DNA of 64,000 nucleotides from an uncultured Christensenellaceae bacterium (GTDB taxonomy: Bacteria > Bacillota > Clostridia > Christensenellales > Borkfalkiaceae), in assembly GCA_910587005.1 (NCBI GenBank), contig CAJULB010000003.1, forward strand, positions 62,001-126,000, in the 5' to 3' direction. The position numbers and the translations under genes are program-made. Below the pieces are notes generated by a model. It was not told where the DNA came from. It was given only the letters and a program-made list of their open reading frames with translations, and did no database searches. This document shows, piece after piece, positions 46,780 to 56,778 of this stretch. Within the stretch, counting starts at the first letter, position 1, and every line of letters begins with the position of its first letter.

Positions 46780-47661
46780 TTAAGGCAGGGCAGAGGAGCA
46801 CTCTATAATTTCACATTCGGTTAAAGTGGGGTTGCCTTCTAAGCTTTTTCTGCTTAAAAACGCCTCGTCGATTACATAATCGCGCGGAATATTCGTGGGC
46901 GTATATCCCGTTATATCTTTAAAAACGCGGTTGAAGTTTCTTATAGTGGAAAAACCGCATAGGCTTGCAATGTCCGTTACGGGCATAGGCTCGTTTGCGT
47001 GAAGTATGTTGACTGCTTTGCTTATCCTTATATAGTTAAGATAGCGCGAAAAAGGCACGCCCGCTATTTTATGGAAAAACCTTGAAAAGTAGGCTTCGTT
47101 CATTCCCATAAAGTCCGCCGCGCTTTCAAAGGTGAAAAATTCGTAATTTTCGCTTATAATATCCAAAAGATGTTTAAACTTTTCGGTAGTCTGTTTTTGT
47201 TTTGTTCGGGGAACGGTCTGTTCGCTTCGGAATATGTCCAGAACGAATTTTGCAACCGCAATTTCCGCTTCTGTTTCGTAAAATTCCGATTTTTCAAGCA
47301 GTATGTTTTTAAGCGATTCGTACAATCCGGCAACGTTGTAGTCGCGCGTCAGTAAGGGCGAAGCAAGCAGTTTTTCGCCCGCGAACGGCTTAATTATACC
47401 GTAGGTGAAAAATACTGTGGTCAGGATATTGTCGGGCTGTTCGGCGCGGATATAATGTAGCTGTTCGCTGTCTATAAAAAACGCCTGACCGCAGTTTAAG
47501 CGGTATACGTTTTTGTCGCACATTATCTCGAAAGACCCTTTTTCGGAATACACCAGCTCGCAATCGGTATGCCAGTGCGAAAGGTTTTGCGAGTTCCGGT
47601 ATTTGCCTACCCATACTTTTTCGTTTTTGCCGTAATAGCGTATCTCGTGTTTGATTTGCAT
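46780..47661 (-). CDS. AraC-family regulator, likely of the galactose operon
   Basis: 293 residues. An N-terminal cupin-like sensing domain (SHWHTDCELVYSEKGSFEI, FFIDSEQLHYI) and a C-terminal double helix-turn-helix with ADFMGMNEAYFSRFFHKIAG, ISKAVNILHANEPMPVTDIA and FCGFS-type SLCGFSTIRNFNRVFKDITG. It is divergent from galT with 159 bp between, the usual layout for a local activator; galactose or a galactoside would be the expected effector. No operator repeat was identified with confidence. Confidence 0.9.
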   Translation of the reverse strand: MQIKHEIRYYGKNEKVWVGKYRNSQNLSHWHTDCELVYSEKGSFEIMCDKNVYRLNCGQAFFIDSEQLHYIRAEQPDNILTTVFFTYGIIKPFAGEKLLASPLLTRDYNVAGLYESLKNILLEKSEFYETEAEIAVAKFVLDIFRSEQTVPRTKQKQTTEKFKHLLDIISENYEFFTFESAADFMGMNEAYFSRFFHKIAGVPFSRYLNYIRISKAVNILHANEPMPVTDIASLCGFSTIRNFNRVFKDITGYTPTNIPRDYVIDEAFLSRKSLEGNPTLTECEIIECSSALP

Positions 47662-47764
47662 AGTATAATTTTATTGTAGCTTAACTTTTAATCGCTGTCA
47701 ATGCGTAAAGGCGCACAAAAGCGCAAAAAAGTAAAAAAATGTCTATAATCGGTAAATTGATTGC

Positions 47765-47793
47765 TTGAAACCGCTTGCCGTATGTTTTATTAT
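47765..47793 (+). promoter_or_regulatory. Promoter of the gal operon
   Basis: TTGAAA (47765-47770), 17 bases, TATTAT (47788-47793). AGGGGTG then ATG 47821 follow. The imperfect -35 fits an activator-dependent promoter. Confidence 0.65.
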
Positions 47794-47820
47794 TAAGGTA
47801 AGAAATAATAGGGGTGTACA

Positions 47821-49290
47821 ATGAAAAACGTTTACGACAGCATTGACAAGCTTGTTGCATATGCAAAAGGCAATCTTTTTCTCGATGACAGAAACGCAGA
47901 TTTCGTCAAAAACGGCATTTTCCGCATTTTCGGACTGAACAGCTATGAAAACGGCAATTCTTCTAAAAATATTTCCGATAGCGTTCCCGATGAAATTCTT
48001 TCCGGATTTGTAAAAGCGTGCGTTTGTGCAGGGCTTTTCTGTGAGGAAGAGAGCGAATATTACTGCGACGCGGTTATGGGTGAATTAATGCTTCAACCCA
48101 AACAGCTTGAAGACATTTTCAACGGAATTTACATAAAAGACGGTGCAAAGGCGGCAACGCAGTGGTTTTACGATTATTGCGTTAAATGTGATTACGTCAA
48201 AAAATCAAAGCTCGATAAAAACCCGCGTTTCGAGCAGGACGGACTGATTATAACGATAAATAAAGCCAAACCCGAATTCCGCGACCCCAAAAAGGCGGCG
48301 GCGGGCAACTCGGTTGCTGGCGGGTACCCCAAATGCAGTATCTGCCACGAAAACGAGGGCTTTGCGGGCAGAAGCAAGCGCACTTTGCGCACCGTCAACC
48401 TCACGCTCGGCGGACAGGAATGGTTTTGGCAGTTTTCGCCCTACGGATATTTTTATCAGCACGGAATAGCGGTCAATTACGAGCACACTCCCATGCACGT
48501 TGATAAATCTACGTTTACCCGCCTTATGGACTTTGTTGACTTGTATCCGCATTACTTTATCGGTTGCAACGCGCCGTTGCCGAGGATAGGCGGAAGCGTG
48601 CTTGCCCACGACCATTATCAGGGCGGGGGCGAGGTTCTGCCCATGCACAAGGCAAAAGCGGCGTTCACGCTTAAAAGCAAAAACCACCCCGACGCCGTTA
48701 TAGAGGTTTTGGACTGGGCGGGAACGGTTATCCGCGTCGTTTCAAAAAACCGCGCTTCAATCGAGGATATATCCGAGGCTATCCGCGCGAAATGGGTTGC
48801 TTACGAAAATAAAGCTTTGGGAATTATTCCCCAAGACAAGGACGGAATTCACAGTGCAATCAGCCCCACGGTTATAAAGACCGCGCGCGGGTACGAAATG
48901 AGTAATATTCTGCGCAGTAACATAACAAACGAAAAGTACCCCGACGGAATCTTCCATGCCCACCCCGAATTCCATATAATCAAAAAGGAAAGCATAGGGC
49001 TAATCGAGGCGCAGGGGCTGTTTATTCTCCCCGGAAGGTTGGAGGGCGAGCTTGCGGAAATCGAAAAGCTGATTGAAAGCGGAAAGCCGCTGCCCCCCGA
49101 ATATGCGCCGTTTAAGCTTGTTTACGACGAGGCTTCGGCAATTTACGGCAACGCGCCGAAGCAGGGCGCGCACACGGCAATGCGCAAAGAGTTAGGCAGT
49201 ATATGTAACCGTATACTTGAAAATACCGCCGTATTCAAGGACAAAAAATTGACGGTTGAATTTTTAAAAGGGTTGGGTTATACTTTATGA
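47821..49290 (+). CDS. galT: UTP/UDP-glucose-hexose-1-phosphate uridylyltransferase, type 2
   Basis: 489 residues, the longer Firmicutes GalT class. Exchanges UDP between glucose-1-P and galactose-1-P in the Leloir pathway. KCSICHENEGFAGR and the active-site region GGSVLAHDHYQGG (near 265), plus HAHPEFHIIKKE, identify it. First gene of galT-galK-galE-acetyltransferase-galM-GH2; it overlaps galK by 4 bp. Confidence 0.95.
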   Translation: MKNVYDSIDKLVAYAKGNLFLDDRNADFVKNGIFRIFGLNSYENGNSSKNISDSVPDEILSGFVKACVCAGLFCEEESEYYCDAVMGELMLQPKQLEDIFNGIYIKDGAKAATQWFYDYCVKCDYVKKSKLDKNPRFEQDGLIITINKAKPEFRDPKKAAAGNSVAGGYPKCSICHENEGFAGRSKRTLRTVNLTLGGQEWFWQFSPYGYFYQHGIAVNYEHTPMHVDKSTFTRLMDFVDLYPHYFIGCNAPLPRIGGSVLAHDHYQGGGEVLPMHKAKAAFTLKSKNHPDAVIEVLDWAGTVIRVVSKNRASIEDISEAIRAKWVAYENKALGIIPQDKDGIHSAISPTVIKTARGYEMSNILRSNITNEKYPDGIFHAHPEFHIIKKESIGLIEAQGLFILPGRLEGELAEIEKLIESGKPLPPEYAPFKLVYDEASAIYGNAPKQGAHTAMRKELGSICNRILENTAVFKDKKLTVEFLKGLGYTL

Positions 49291-50411
49291 TAAACGAAAA
49301 GGATTACGAATTTAAAATTACCGCCGCCGGCAGGGTTAATATAATAGGCGAGCATATAGATTACTGCGGAGGCAAGGTTTTTCCCGCCGCGCTTTCGCTT
49401 AAAAACACGGTATATGTGCGGGGCAACGGCACTGATAAGATAAATTTAAGCTGGACTACTCTGCCCGACAAGGTAAGCCTTGATACCGAAAATTTACTTC
49501 AATACAAATCGCTGAAATACGGCAACTACCAGGCTGGCAGCGCGCTTATGTGGCAACAGTCGGGCAAAAAGCTTGTCGGTTGCGATATGGTTCAGGACTG
49601 CACCGTCCCGTTCGGCAGCGGACTTTCGTCCTCGGCGGCAATAGAAGTTTCAACCATAGCCGCGCTTGCCGCGGTTGCGGGCGAGGAAATCGAACCCGTC
49701 AATATCGCCTTGCTTGCGCAGAAAGCCGAACGCGAGTTTGCGGGCGTAAACTGCGGAATAATGGACCAGTACGCTTCCGCCTGCGGCAAAAAAGGCAACG
49801 CAATGCTTTTGGACTGCAAGACTTTGGAATGTAAGTACGTTCCCGTAAAAATGGGCGCGTATTCGCTGGTAATAATCAACTGCAACAAGCCCCACAACCT
49901 TGTGGAAAGCAAGTATAACGAGCGCCGCGCCGAAACGGACGAGGGGCTTAAAATTCTTAAAGAAATCGCTGGAATATCCTGTCTTGCCGATTTAACCGTA
50001 AAACAGTTTGACAGATGCGCTTCTTTATTGCACAATAAAATAAGATACCGCGTAAAACACGTTGTAGAGGAGTGCGAAAGGGTTAACCTTGCGCAAAAGG
50101 CAATGAGGGCGGGCGATATGTTAACGCTGGGCAATCTTTTAAATGAATCGCACACCTCGCTAAGATACTTGTACGAGGTTACGGGTAAAGAGCTTGACGC
50201 GCTTGCAACGGCGGCGCAGAGCCACCCCGCGTGCGCGGGCTCGCGAATGACGGGCGGCGGCTTCGGCGGATGCACTATTTCGATTGTAAAAACCGAGGCG
50301 GTTGAGGACTTCAAAAAATACGTCCTTGAAAAGTATGAAAAGGCGACGGGTTATAAAGCTACCTGTTACGACGCTGAAATCTCGGACGGAATAACGGTAC
50401 AAAAAATATAA
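49287..50411 (+). CDS. galK: Galactokinase
   Basis: 374 residues, GHMP kinase. AAGRVNIIGEHIDYCGG (galactose-binding signature), VPFGSGLSSSAAIEVS (ATP loop), CGIMDQYASACG and GSRMTGGGFGGCTI are all present. Phosphorylates galactose. Overlaps galT by ATGA. Confidence 0.97.
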   Translation: MINEKDYEFKITAAGRVNIIGEHIDYCGGKVFPAALSLKNTVYVRGNGTDKINLSWTTLPDKVSLDTENLLQYKSLKYGNYQAGSALMWQQSGKKLVGCDMVQDCTVPFGSGLSSSAAIEVSTIAALAAVAGEEIEPVNIALLAQKAEREFAGVNCGIMDQYASACGKKGNAMLLDCKTLECKYVPVKMGAYSLVIINCNKPHNLVESKYNERRAETDEGLKILKEIAGISCLADLTVKQFDRCASLLHNKIRYRVKHVVEECERVNLAQKAMRAGDMLTLGNLLNESHTSLRYLYEVTGKELDALATAAQSHPACAGSRMTGGGFGGCTISIVKTEAVEDFKKYVLEKYEKATGYKATCYDAEISDGITVQKI

Positions 50412-50435
50412 AGAACGGAAAAGGAGCGGAAAAAT

Positions 50436-51452
50436 ATGAAAATTCTTGTAACCGGCGGCGCGGGCTATATCGGCTCGCATACATGTGTGGAGCTTTTAAA
50501 CGGCGGGCACGAGGTTGTCGTTGTAGACAATCTTTGCAATGCGTCGAGGGAAAGCCTGAATCGCGTAGTTAAAATCACGGGCAAAAAACTTAAATTCTAC
50601 AATGCGGACGTGCGCAACGCCTGCGCAATGGATAAAATCTTTGCGGATAACAAAATCGACTGGGTTATCCACTTTGCAGGGCTTAAAGCCGTGGGTGAAA
50701 GCTGTGCAAAACCCGTGGAATATTACGATAACAACCTTAACGGCACGCTTGTGCTTTTGCAGGCAATGCGCGCGCACGGCTGTAAAAAGATAGTTTTCTC
50801 GTCCTCGGCAACAGTTTACGGCGACCCCGAAGTGCTTCCGCTTACCGAAGAATGCAAAACGGGCGGTACAACCAACCCTTACGGCACAAGCAAGTATTTT
50901 CAGGAAATTATGCTCGGCGACGTCTATAAATCGGACAACGAGTGGACGGTTGTTCTTTTAAGGTATTTCAACCCCGTCGGCGCGCACAAAAGCGGGCTTA
51001 TAGGCGAAGACCCTAAGGGCGTTCCCAACAACCTTACGCCGTATATTGCTAAGGTTGCCATCGGCGAGCTGAAAGAAGTAGGGGTTTTCGGCAACGATTA
51101 CAAAACCCACGACGGCACGGGCGTGCGCGATTACATACACGTAGTAGACCTTGCCAAAGGGCACGTCGCCGCAATAGAAAACATTTTAAAGAACGGCGTT
51201 TACACTTACAACCTCGGCACGGGCGTAGGGTACAGCGTTTTAGACGTAATTCACGCGTTTGAAAAGGCTTGCGGACACGCGTTGCCCTACGTTATCAAGC
51301 CCCGCCGCGCAGGCGATATTGCGGCTTGCTATGCGGACGCTTCAAAAGCGAAGAAAGAACTCGGCTGGCAGGCGGAGCTGGGCATTGACGAAATGTGCGC
51401 CTCGCTCTGGCACTGGCAGCAGCTTAACCCCAACGGTTATAACGGCAAATAA
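50436..51452 (+). CDS. galE: UDP-glucose 4-epimerase
   Basis: 338 residues, extended SDR. NAD motif VTGGAGYIGSHTC, the catalytic SSSATVYG and YGTSKYFQE (YxxxK), and GTGVRDYIHVVDLAKGH. AAGGAG precedes the ATG. Third gene of the operon. Confidence 0.97.
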   Translation: MKILVTGGAGYIGSHTCVELLNGGHEVVVVDNLCNASRESLNRVVKITGKKLKFYNADVRNACAMDKIFADNKIDWVIHFAGLKAVGESCAKPVEYYDNNLNGTLVLLQAMRAHGCKKIVFSSSATVYGDPEVLPLTEECKTGGTTNPYGTSKYFQEIMLGDVYKSDNEWTVVLLRYFNPVGAHKSGLIGEDPKGVPNNLTPYIAKVAIGELKEVGVFGNDYKTHDGTGVRDYIHVVDLAKGHVAAIENILKNGVYTYNLGTGVGYSVLDVIHAFEKACGHALPYVIKPRRAGDIAACYADASKAKKELGWQAELGIDEMCASLWHWQQLNPNGYNGK

Positions 51453-51454
51453 TT

Positions 51455-52072
51455 ATGACGGAAAAACAGAAGATGCTTGCGGGCAAAATTTACGACCCCA
51501 ACTGTGAGGAGCTTTTGCGTTTAAGGCAGACCGCGCACAGACTTTGCAAGCTTTACAACTATACTTTCGAGGAAGAAACGGAAAAGCGCGCCGAAATTTT
51601 AAAACAGCTTTTGCCCGACCGCGGCGAGGGCGCGTATCTGCAAGGCCCGGTGTACTTCGATTACGGAGTTTTTACAAAGGTAGGCAAAAATTTTTATGCA
51701 AACTTCAATTTCACCGTTTTGGACGTCTGCCCCGTAACAATCGGCGACAACGTTTTTGTAGGACCTAACGTTTCCATACTCGCCCCCAAACACCCGCTTT
51801 GTTTCGAGGACAGAAACGCATATATCGGCGAAAAAGGGTATGCAACGGATAAAGAATACGGCGCGCCCGTAACAATAGGCGACAACTGCTGGATAGCGGG
51901 CAACGTAACGATTACCGCAGGCGCAAAAATAGGCAACGGCTGCGTGATAGGCGCGGGCTCGGTCGTAACGGGAACCATTCCCGACAACACTCTCGCGTAC
52001 GGCGTTCCTTGCAGGGCGGTAAGGCAGATTACCGAAGCCGACAGACTTGAATTTAAAAAGGAATTGTTTTAA
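51455..52072 (+). CDS. Maltose/galactoside O-acetyltransferase-like protein
   Basis: 205 residues. An N-terminal maltose-acetyltransferase segment (KMLAGKIYDPNCEELLRLR) and a left-handed beta-helix hexapeptide region (VTIGDNVFVGPNVSI, VTIGDNCWIAGNVTITAG, IGAGSVVTGTIPDNTLAYG). Acetylates sugar hydroxyls; context suggests galactosides, as with LacA. Begins two bases after galE. Confidence 0.88.
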   Translation: MTEKQKMLAGKIYDPNCEELLRLRQTAHRLCKLYNYTFEEETEKRAEILKQLLPDRGEGAYLQGPVYFDYGVFTKVGKNFYANFNFTVLDVCPVTIGDNVFVGPNVSILAPKHPLCFEDRNAYIGEKGYATDKEYGAPVTIGDNCWIAGNVTITAGAKIGNGCVIGAGSVVTGTIPDNTLAYGVPCRAVRQITEADRLEFKKELF

Positions 52073-52075
52073 AAT

Positions 52076-53110
52076 ATGAAAATCACCCAAACGAAAATCA
52101 GCGGATATACGCTTATAACCGTTGAAAACAACGCGGGAATGACGTTAAAGCTTACCTCGCTCGGCGCGGGGATACGCGAAATTTCCGTTCCCGATAAACA
52201 CGGCGAAAAGCAGGTAGTAACGCTTTGCCCGCTTGACGAGGATATTTACAAGTACGGCTATCACGGCAAGACGATAGGCAGAACCTCGGGCAGAATAAAC
52301 GGCGCAACGTTTTCAATAGACGGAAAAACTGCCGTGCTTGAAAAAAACAACTGCGGAGAGGATAACCTCCACGGCGGAGCAACGGGACTGCACGTTCAGC
52401 TTTTCAATTTCGACATAAAGCAAACCGCAAACGGCGCGGACGTAGTGTTTAAATACGCTTCCGCAGACGGTGAGGGCGGTTACTTCGGCGACGTGGAAAT
52501 TACCGTTATTTACCGCATATATGCGGGGCAAAATAAGTTTGAGATAATTTTCGAGGGCGCTCCTTCGAAAAAAACTCTGCTTAATTTAACCAACCACGTC
52601 TATCTGAATATGGGCGGAAATCTTACCGAAAACGTACAGGAGCAAACGCTCTGTTTAAACGCTTCGCACGTGGGCAGACTTAACGAAAGACTGATTGTCG
52701 AAGAGGTTATACCCGTGCCGAAGGAATTCGACTTCCGCACCCCGCACAAAATCGGCGATTATATAAACGCGGACAGCGTTCAGCTTTATACGAAGGGCTA
52801 CGACCACCCGTTTTTCCTTGCGGAAAGCGGACTTGACAAAATTGCATGCGCCTTGCAGTCGGAAAAAAGCGGTATCCGCCTTGAAATCCGCACAACTTAT
52901 CCGTGCGTGGTGCTTTACGCGGATAACTATGCGGACAGCAATATAGAAGTTTACAAGGACAGAATGGACGAAAAGCACCTTGCCGCTTGTCTTGAATGTC
53001 AGTACCACCCCGACGGCGTGCATCAATCGCCTGAAAACTGCGGAATTATCACCCCCGAAAAACCTTATAAAGAAGTTATAGAATACAGCTTTGTAACTTC
53101 TAAGAAATAA
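52076..53110 (+). CDS. galM: Aldose 1-epimerase (mutarotase)
   Basis: 344 residues. Interconverts alpha and beta galactose. GKTIGRTSGRINGA, the conserved ENNLHGG-type motif (GEDNLHGGATGLH), LLNLTNHVYLNMGG with the catalytic His, and a C-terminal CLECQYHPDGVHQ. Begins three bases after the acetyltransferase stop. Confidence 0.94.
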   Translation: MKITQTKISGYTLITVENNAGMTLKLTSLGAGIREISVPDKHGEKQVVTLCPLDEDIYKYGYHGKTIGRTSGRINGATFSIDGKTAVLEKNNCGEDNLHGGATGLHVQLFNFDIKQTANGADVVFKYASADGEGGYFGDVEITVIYRIYAGQNKFEIIFEGAPSKKTLLNLTNHVYLNMGGNLTENVQEQTLCLNASHVGRLNERLIVEEVIPVPKEFDFRTPHKIGDYINADSVQLYTKGYDHPFFLAESGLDKIACALQSEKSGIRLEIRTTYPCVVLYADNYADSNIEVYKDRMDEKHLAACLECQYHPDGVHQSPENCGIITPEKPYKEVIEYSFVTSKK

Positions 53111-53165
53111 GCATAAACGCGGCATATATGCCGTTCAATCAATAAACCGTAAAGGAAAAATCATT

Positions 53166-54914
53166 ATGAAATTCGAGAGATTTGAATACCCCCGCCCCCA
53201 ATTTAAGCGCGACGAGTGGATACCGTTAAACGGCGAATGGGAGTTTGCCTTCGACGACGCAAATAAAGGCGTTAAATCGCGTTATTACCTCGGCAAGACC
53301 GCGTTCGATAAAAAGATAAACGTTCCGTTTACTTACCAGTACGAGGCGAGCGGAATAAACGATAAAACTCCGCACTCCGTCGTCTGGTACAAGCGCAGTT
53401 TCGAAGTGGACAAAAAGTATAAGAGCAAACGCGCGCTGTTGTGCTTCAACGCAAGCGATTACGAAACTGACGTTTGGGTAAACGGCGTTCACGCAGTAAA
53501 CCACAAGGGCGGTTTCGCGCCGTTCTCGGCGGACATAACAGACTGCCTGTCCGCTAACGGTAAAAACGTTATAGTGGTGCGTTGCTTCGACCCTGACGAC
53601 CCGACTTTGCCCCGCGGTAAACAAAGCTGGACGGGCAAGCCGTTCGGCTGCTGGTACTGGGCTAACACGGGCATATGGCAGAGCGTTTGGGTTGAGTTCT
53701 TCGATAAGGACGCAATAGAAAGCTATACGCTTACGCCGAATATCGACGATTGCTCTTTCAGCGGAGAGATAGCGACGCTGTATTCCAAGGCGGACGAGCT
53801 TTCAATAACCGTTAAGTACAAGGACAAAGTAATCAAAACCCAGCGCGTTTCAATGGACGGAAAGCGCACCCGCTACACGGTCAGCTTAATGGAGCTTGAT
53901 TTCGTTGACGAAGTGCATTTCTGGACGCCCGAAAACCCCAATCTTTTCTACGTTGATTTTACGCTTTACGTAAAGGGCAGGGTTGCCGATACCGCGCACA
54001 CCCGCTTCGGTATGCGCAAGATTTCCGTGGACGAATACGGCAATATCTGCCTTAACAACCGCAAGCTGTACCAGCGTTTGATTTTGGACCAGGGTTACTG
54101 GCAGGAGAGCGGGCTTACTCCGCTTTCCGTGGAAGAAATTAAAAAGGATATCGAGCTTTCAAAGGCAATGGGCTTCAACGGCGCAAGAAAGCACCAGAAG
54201 TTCGAGGACCCCTATTTTTATTACCTTGCGGACGAAATGGGCTTTTTGTGCTGGTGTGAAATGCCTTCCGCATACAATTTCAACGCGGACGAAATTTATA
54301 TGCAGTCGCGCGAATGGCAGGAAATCATTTCCGTCGCAAGAAATTTCACTTCCGTTATCTGCTATGTTCCATTGAATGAAAGCTGGGGCGTAAGAAAAAT
54401 TCTTACCGACAACAAACAGCAGGACTACGGACGCGCGCTGTACTATTTAACCAAATCAATCGACAACAGCAGGCTTGTTTCCACTAACGACGGTTGGGAA
54501 AATATCGACGTCACCGATATACTTTCCATTCACGACTACGCTTTCGACAGCTCGGAGTTTGACGGAAAATACCGTGCGGAAAACTACAACGCGCTGTATC
54601 CGCAGGGCAGAAAGCTGATGTCCGAAGGCTGTGGATACTGCGGTCAGCCCGTGCTGTTTACCGAATTCGGCGGAATAGCAATGCAGAAAAACGCAACTAA
54701 CGGAAACTGGGGCTATAACCGCGGAGCCGAGAATGACGAGGAATACTATTCCCGCCTTGAAAATCTTATGAAGGGCATTTACGAAACGGAATTTCAGGGC
54801 TATTGCTTTACCCAGCTTACGGATGTCCAGCAGGAGGTCAACGGACTTTTGGACGAATACCACAAGCCTAAGCTTGACGTTGAACGCCTTAAAAAGCTTT
54901 TCGAAAACAAATAA
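53166..54914 (+). CDS. Glycoside hydrolase family 2 enzyme
   Basis: 582 residues. An N-terminal galactose-binding jelly roll (WIPLNGEWEFAFDD, VWYKRSFEV, YETDVWVNG), an Ig-like domain, then a TIM barrel with the acid/base Glu in VPLNESWG (near 405) and the nucleophile Glu in LFTEFGG (near 500). No signal peptide, so it is cytoplasmic. It likely releases galactose (beta-galactosidase) or a related sugar for the Leloir genes; the short length resembles beta-glucuronidase-type members and substrate specificity cannot be settled by eye. AAAGGA precedes the ATG; last gene of the gal operon. Confidence 0.9.
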   Translation: MKFERFEYPRPQFKRDEWIPLNGEWEFAFDDANKGVKSRYYLGKTAFDKKINVPFTYQYEASGINDKTPHSVVWYKRSFEVDKKYKSKRALLCFNASDYETDVWVNGVHAVNHKGGFAPFSADITDCLSANGKNVIVVRCFDPDDPTLPRGKQSWTGKPFGCWYWANTGIWQSVWVEFFDKDAIESYTLTPNIDDCSFSGEIATLYSKADELSITVKYKDKVIKTQRVSMDGKRTRYTVSLMELDFVDEVHFWTPENPNLFYVDFTLYVKGRVADTAHTRFGMRKISVDEYGNICLNNRKLYQRLILDQGYWQESGLTPLSVEEIKKDIELSKAMGFNGARKHQKFEDPYFYYLADEMGFLCWCEMPSAYNFNADEIYMQSREWQEIISVARNFTSVICYVPLNESWGVRKILTDNKQQDYGRALYYLTKSIDNSRLVSTNDGWENIDVTDILSIHDYAFDSSEFDGKYRAENYNALYPQGRKLMSEGCGYCGQPVLFTEFGGIAMQKNATNGNWGYNRGAENDEEYYSRLENLMKGIYETEFQGYCFTQLTDVQQEVNGLLDEYHKPKLDVERLKKLFENK

Positions 54915-54947
54915 AATTCAAAATCTTAAACAGCGTATAAAAACAGT

Positions 54948-54981
54948 GCCCGACGGATTTTTCCGTCGGGCGCCGTTTTTA
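54948..54981 (+). terminator. Terminator of the gal operon
   Basis: A 10-bp perfect stem GCCCGACGGA/TCCGTCGGGC (54948-54957 with 54962-54971) followed by GCCGTTTTTA. Confidence 0.85.
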
Positions 54982-55042
54982 AAATATAGGGGGTGAATGT
55001 ACGGAATTTGACCTCCGCACCGAGAGTATTTACACGCTGATA

Positions 55043-55708
55043 TTAAACAAGCAGAATTTCGCGCGCTGTATCGTATACGGACAGCTTGTTGTAATCGGGC
55101 GCAAGACAAACGCTGTCGCCTTCAGCAATGTTTTCCGCGGAAACATTCACGGTGACGCCGCCGACTTTGCAAACGGCAAACTTTTCCGTTCCGTAGTCAA
55201 GCACCTTTTCAACAACCGCGTTAATACCGCTTTCCGCAATTTTAACGTCGTAAGGGGTAAAGTGAAATTGCATTTCGTTTTCAAACAGCTTTTTCATTTC
55301 CCCGCCCGAAAGCAGTTTAATACCGAATTCGTCGGGAAGCTCCGCAGTGTATTCATTGACGGAAATATCTATAACAAAGCCCTTGTCTTTTTTGACTTTT
55401 CCGTTTTCGTCCGTGCGTTCTTCAACAACCTTGCGCTTAATAAGCTTGCCTTTAAGCGAGTTGTCAAGCGAAAGCGCGGGTTGCAGGCGCTCGCCGTTTT
55501 CGTCTGTAAATGTAGCCCGCTTCAAATCGGCAGTCATATAAACCGTTTTGCCCTTGGTAAAAGTTTTTTCGTCCGACGCAATTGCGTAAACGGTGCAGCC
55601 GCCCGCTTCAAGCTTCAAAAGACGCTTGTTGTTAACGTGTTCTTCGCCGACGTATACGGCGGGAATAGTGCCTTTTTTGTTTGTTGAAGAAACGTCAACC
55701 GCATACTG
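55043..55708 (-). pseudogene. Remnant of a sugar ABC-transporter ATPase (C-terminal OB/TOBE part only)
   Basis: The frame is open from 55708 (stop TAA at 55709-55711) to 55043 without a credible start; the TTG at 55618 is arbitrary. It contains VYVGEEHV, then GKTVYMTADLKRATFTDENG, which resembles the end of MalK/UgpC-type OB folds, followed by a second OB-like segment ending SVCLAPDYNKLSVYDTA. The whole nucleotide-binding domain is missing. It is convergent with the gal operon and may be the leftover of a cognate sugar importer. Assignment rests on pattern only. Confidence 0.5.
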
Positions 55709-55773
55709 TTACTTAAAAACTTGTGTTTTGCATAAATTAATGTTAAAATCAAATAAAAAAAAGTGCTTTTAGT

Positions 55774-55998
55774 ATGCTTATAGATACCAACAAAATCGTT
55801 TCCATGACGGAGGCGAATCAAAACTTTTCCGTCGTTGCAAAGCAGGCGGAAGAAAACGGCTGCGTGGTTATTTTCAAGAACAATAACCCCAAATATATTC
55901 TGCTGGATATTTCCGCCTGCAGATTAGAACTGCCCAAGTCGGACGAGCGCATTGAAAAAGCGGCAAAGCGCAAAATTTCTCAGGCGAAGTGGCTTTAA
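55774..55998 (+). CDS. Phd/YefM-family antitoxin, orphan
   Basis: 74 residues. MLIDTNKIVSMTEANQNFS and VIFKNNNPKYILLDI match the dimerisation fold of Phd/YefM antitoxins. No toxin gene is next to it on either side. Orphan members of this family are frequent in Clostridia and may act as transcription regulators. The ribosome site is weak. Confidence 0.75.
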   Translation: MLIDTNKIVSMTEANQNFSVVAKQAEENGCVVIFKNNNPKYILLDISACRLELPKSDERIEKAAKRKISQAKWL

Positions 55999-56047
55999 AT
56001 ATGCGCCGGGCACGCATAATTTTACAAAGCTTTTTAAAAATTGAACA

Positions 56048-56075
56048 TTGACTTTTTGTGTTTTTGCAGTATAAT
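56048..56075 (+). promoter_or_regulatory. Promoter for cytidylate-kinase-like gene
   Basis: TTGACT (56048-56053), 16 bases, TATAAT (56070-56075). Confidence 0.75.
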
Positions 56076-56123
56076 AACAGTGTAAGCAAGCGCGTTCAAA
56101 CGGCGCGAAAACGGGGGCGAAAA

Positions 56124-56720
56124 ATGAAGAAAATTATAACCATAAGCAGACAGTTCGGCAGCGGCGGCAGGGCGATAGGCAAAGCCGTTGCGGAAAAACT
56201 CGGTATTCCGTGCTACGACAAAGAAATAATAGAACGCGTTGCCGAGAGCAGCGGACTTTCCCGCGATTATATCGAAGCCACGGGCGAATATTCAACTCAC
56301 CGCACATGGCTTGGCAGAGCGTTAAGCACAACCCATGCCGCGGGAACGCTTAACAATGAGGATTTAATTTGGGTTGAACAGAGAAAGCTGATACTTAATT
56401 TGGCGGAAAAGGGCGCGTGCGTTATAGTCGGGCGCTGTGCGGACTATATTTTGAAGAACCGCAGCGACGTGCTTTCCGTGTTTATCCACGCGGACGACAA
56501 ATCGCGTGCCGAGCGCATAGTAAGACTGTACGGCGAACGCGCCGAAAAGCCCGAAAAGCGTTTGAAGGATAAGGACAAACGCAGAAGCGCGTATTATAAA
56601 TATTACACCGAAACCGAGTGGGGCGTTGCCTCGAACTATCACATTTCGCTTGACAGCGGCGCGCTCGGCATTGAAAAATGCGTTGAAATTATAGCTTGCG
56701 CATACGGCGACAGCGAGTAA
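56124..56720 (+). CDS. Cytidylate kinase-like family protein
   Basis: 198 residues from ATG 56124 (the earlier in-frame start at 56058 overlaps the promoter). P-loop variant ISRQFGSGGRAIGKAVAEKL, CYDKEIIERVAE and VIVGRCADYIL are typical of the AAA_26 / cytidylate-kinase-like group of clostridia. It is probably a nucleotide or small-molecule kinase; the substrate is unknown. Its own promoter and terminator make it monocistronic. It is the last ordinary gene before the retroelement. Confidence 0.88.
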   Translation: MKKIITISRQFGSGGRAIGKAVAEKLGIPCYDKEIIERVAESSGLSRDYIEATGEYSTHRTWLGRALSTTHAAGTLNNEDLIWVEQRKLILNLAEKGACVIVGRCADYILKNRSDVLSVFIHADDKSRAERIVRLYGERAEKPEKRLKDKDKRRSAYYKYYTETEWGVASNYHISLDSGALGIEKCVEIIACAYGDSE

Positions 56721-56778
56721 AATTTTTTAAAAGCGCATTTAAAAATAGAGTATAAACAGTAAAAATTTCATACTTTTA

